Of a DNA stretch of 53,818 bases, positions 52,998 through 53,818 are shown in pieces. Made by a program: the position numbers and the translations under genes. Below the pieces are notes generated by a model. It saw nothing but the letters and a program-made list of their open reading frames with translations, did no database searches and had not been told where the DNA came from. Where the stretch lies: NCBI GenBank assembly GCA_903896505.1, contig CAITXU010000157.1, positions 1 to 53,818 of the forward strand, written 5' to 3'. This DNA comes from an uncultured Verrucomicrobiota bacterium (lineage in GTDB: Bacteria; Verrucomicrobiota; Verrucomicrobiia; Limisphaerales; UBA9464). The first letter of the stretch is position 1. Each line of letters opens with the position of its first letter.

Positions 52998-53564
52998 CTA
53001 TTTGCTTCCCGGTTTAATCGCGGGCAACTGCTGAAGGTCCTCGGGCAAAGCATCCGGGGCGAAAGTTTCCACGTTCAGCCGGATGAGGCTGAACGTCGGC
53101 ACGCCGAGATCGAGGGTGCCGTCGGATCGGTCCACCATCATGGCCACCGCAACCGGGATGGCACCCCGTTGGCGAACAATTTCGAGGGTTTCCTGCACGC
53201 GCCCGCCCTTGGTGACGACGTCCTCCACCACCAGGACCCGTTCATTTGCGGCTAGTTGAAATCCGCGCCGCAGCACGAGCCGGTTTTCCTCTTTTTCAGC
53301 AAAGATGAACCGGGTTCCCAGCTGGCGGGCGACCTCCTGACCGATGACCAGACCGCCCATGGCGGGGGCGATCACCGTTTGCGGTTGGAATGAGGCAATC
53401 TTTCCGGCCAATGCGGCACCGAACTGTTCAACAATCGGCATTTGTTGAAGGGCGAGGGCACATTGAAAAAACTGGCGACTGTGCAGTCCGCTCCGGAGGA
53501 TAAAGTGTCCCTCCAGAAGGGCACCGGTGCGGCGAAACAAATCCAAGGCTTCTTCGGACGTCAT
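52998..53564 (-). CDS. pyrE: Orotate phosphoribosyltransferase
   Basis: A 188-residue enzyme of pyrimidine synthesis that joins orotate with PRPP to give OMP. GHFILRSGLHSRQF near the N-terminus, FAEKEENRLVLRRGF (catalytic loop), and VLVVEDVVTKGGR (PRPP loop) are present. ATG 53564 is used; the frame extends upstream by 12 codons. It converges on the small ORF, with only 14 nt between the stops and no clear terminator. Confidence 0.95.
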   Translation of the reverse strand: MTSEEALDLFRRTGALLEGHFILRSGLHSRQFFQCALALQQMPIVEQFGAALAGKIASFQPQTVIAPAMGGLVIGQEVARQLGTRFIFAEKEENRLVLRRGFQLAANERVLVVEDVVTKGGRVQETLEIVRQRGAIPVAVAMMVDRSDGTLDLGVPTFSLIRLNVETFAPDALPEDLQQLPAIKPGSK

Positions 53565-53672
53565 GTTCCCGGCCAATCTACGGAGACCAAGTGTGGGCAC
53601 AAGGACGTTGAGGCAGGAGCCGCGCTACAAAGGTGCCTTTAGATCGGGAGTAGTAACGATCCCCGCAATAAT

Positions 53673-53760
53673 TGGGGACTTGCAGGAGCGCGTCCCTCCG
53701 GACGCAAGTTCCTCCGAAGGAGGAACATCCAGCGGAGGGACGCGCTCCTGCAAGTCCCCA
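53673..53760. repeat. Large perfect palindrome (REP/REPIN-like)
   Basis: The 28-nt arms at 53673-53700 and 53733-53760 are perfectly complementary. The 32-nt centre holds a second hairpin, GTTCCTCC-GAA-GGAGGAAC (53708-53726). This nested structure resembles two inverted REP sequences (a REPIN). The remaining bases to 53818 show nothing assignable. Confidence 0.8.
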
Positions 53761-53818
53761 TGTCGATTTCGAACACCGTCGCCCGTTCGTCCGGGGCGGA
53801 GAAACGCTATTATTCGGA

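Overview
The window looks like a chromosomal segment of a GC-rich Verrucomicrobiota bacterium, probably of the Pedosphaera/Limisphaera type. This is inferred from gene families, not from a marker gene. The pointers are PVC-type c-type cytochromes fused to leucine-rich repeats, a 1311-residue propeller/HEAT/heme/DUF1080 protein, a long ECF sigma factor with a transmembrane C-terminal extension, and abundant small hairpin repeats. No rRNA, tRNA or CRISPR array was seen.

Region 1 (1-11.9 kb) is mostly housekeeping. It holds the edge of a REP-type transposase, a class III aminotransferase, and a leftward sulfate-assimilation cluster (cysI, cysH, cysD, cysN) followed by an SDR dehydrogenase, an exonuclease-like protein and a cytochrome-LRR protein. 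Upstream lie a parvulin-type isomerase and the rightward pair small ORF/mnmE. Region 2 (11.9-27.4 kb) is accessory. It contains an AT-richer gene-poor stretch, secreted beta-propeller proteins, a VapBC-type toxin-antitoxin pair, two gene remnants, a NIPSNAP lipoprotein, a membrane-tethered ECF sigma factor with a partner-like gene, a pseudopilin, deoC, and a gene-free 970-bp stretch with a long imperfect inverted repeat.

Region 3 (27.4-49.9 kb) is the highlight: 21 consecutive leftward genes, nearly all overlapping by 4 nt or separated by 1-4 nt, forming one exopolysaccharide operon. It encodes a polyprenyl-phosphate sugar transferase, seven glycosyltransferases, a Wzx-like flippase, an FkbM methyltransferase, an alkaline-phosphatase-fold enzyme, a Wzc-like chain-length protein whose kinase domain is degenerate, and two Wza-like exporters. 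In the middle of the operon sits a complete partner-switching module: a STAS protein, one polypeptide carrying an RsbW-like kinase plus GAF plus PP2C phosphatase, and a response regulator. The WecG/TagA-type glycosyltransferase of the same operon carries two C-terminal STAS domains. I infer that the switch may act directly on a biosynthetic enzyme, so that polysaccharide synthesis is controlled after translation by STAS phosphorylation. This resembles in logic, but not in architecture, the SypE/SypA control of the Vibrio fischeri syp locus.

Region 4 (50-53.8 kb) returns to housekeeping: a serine beta-lactamase-like hydrolase, pgk, a small conserved protein and pyrE. The window ends in a large perfect palindrome of REP type.
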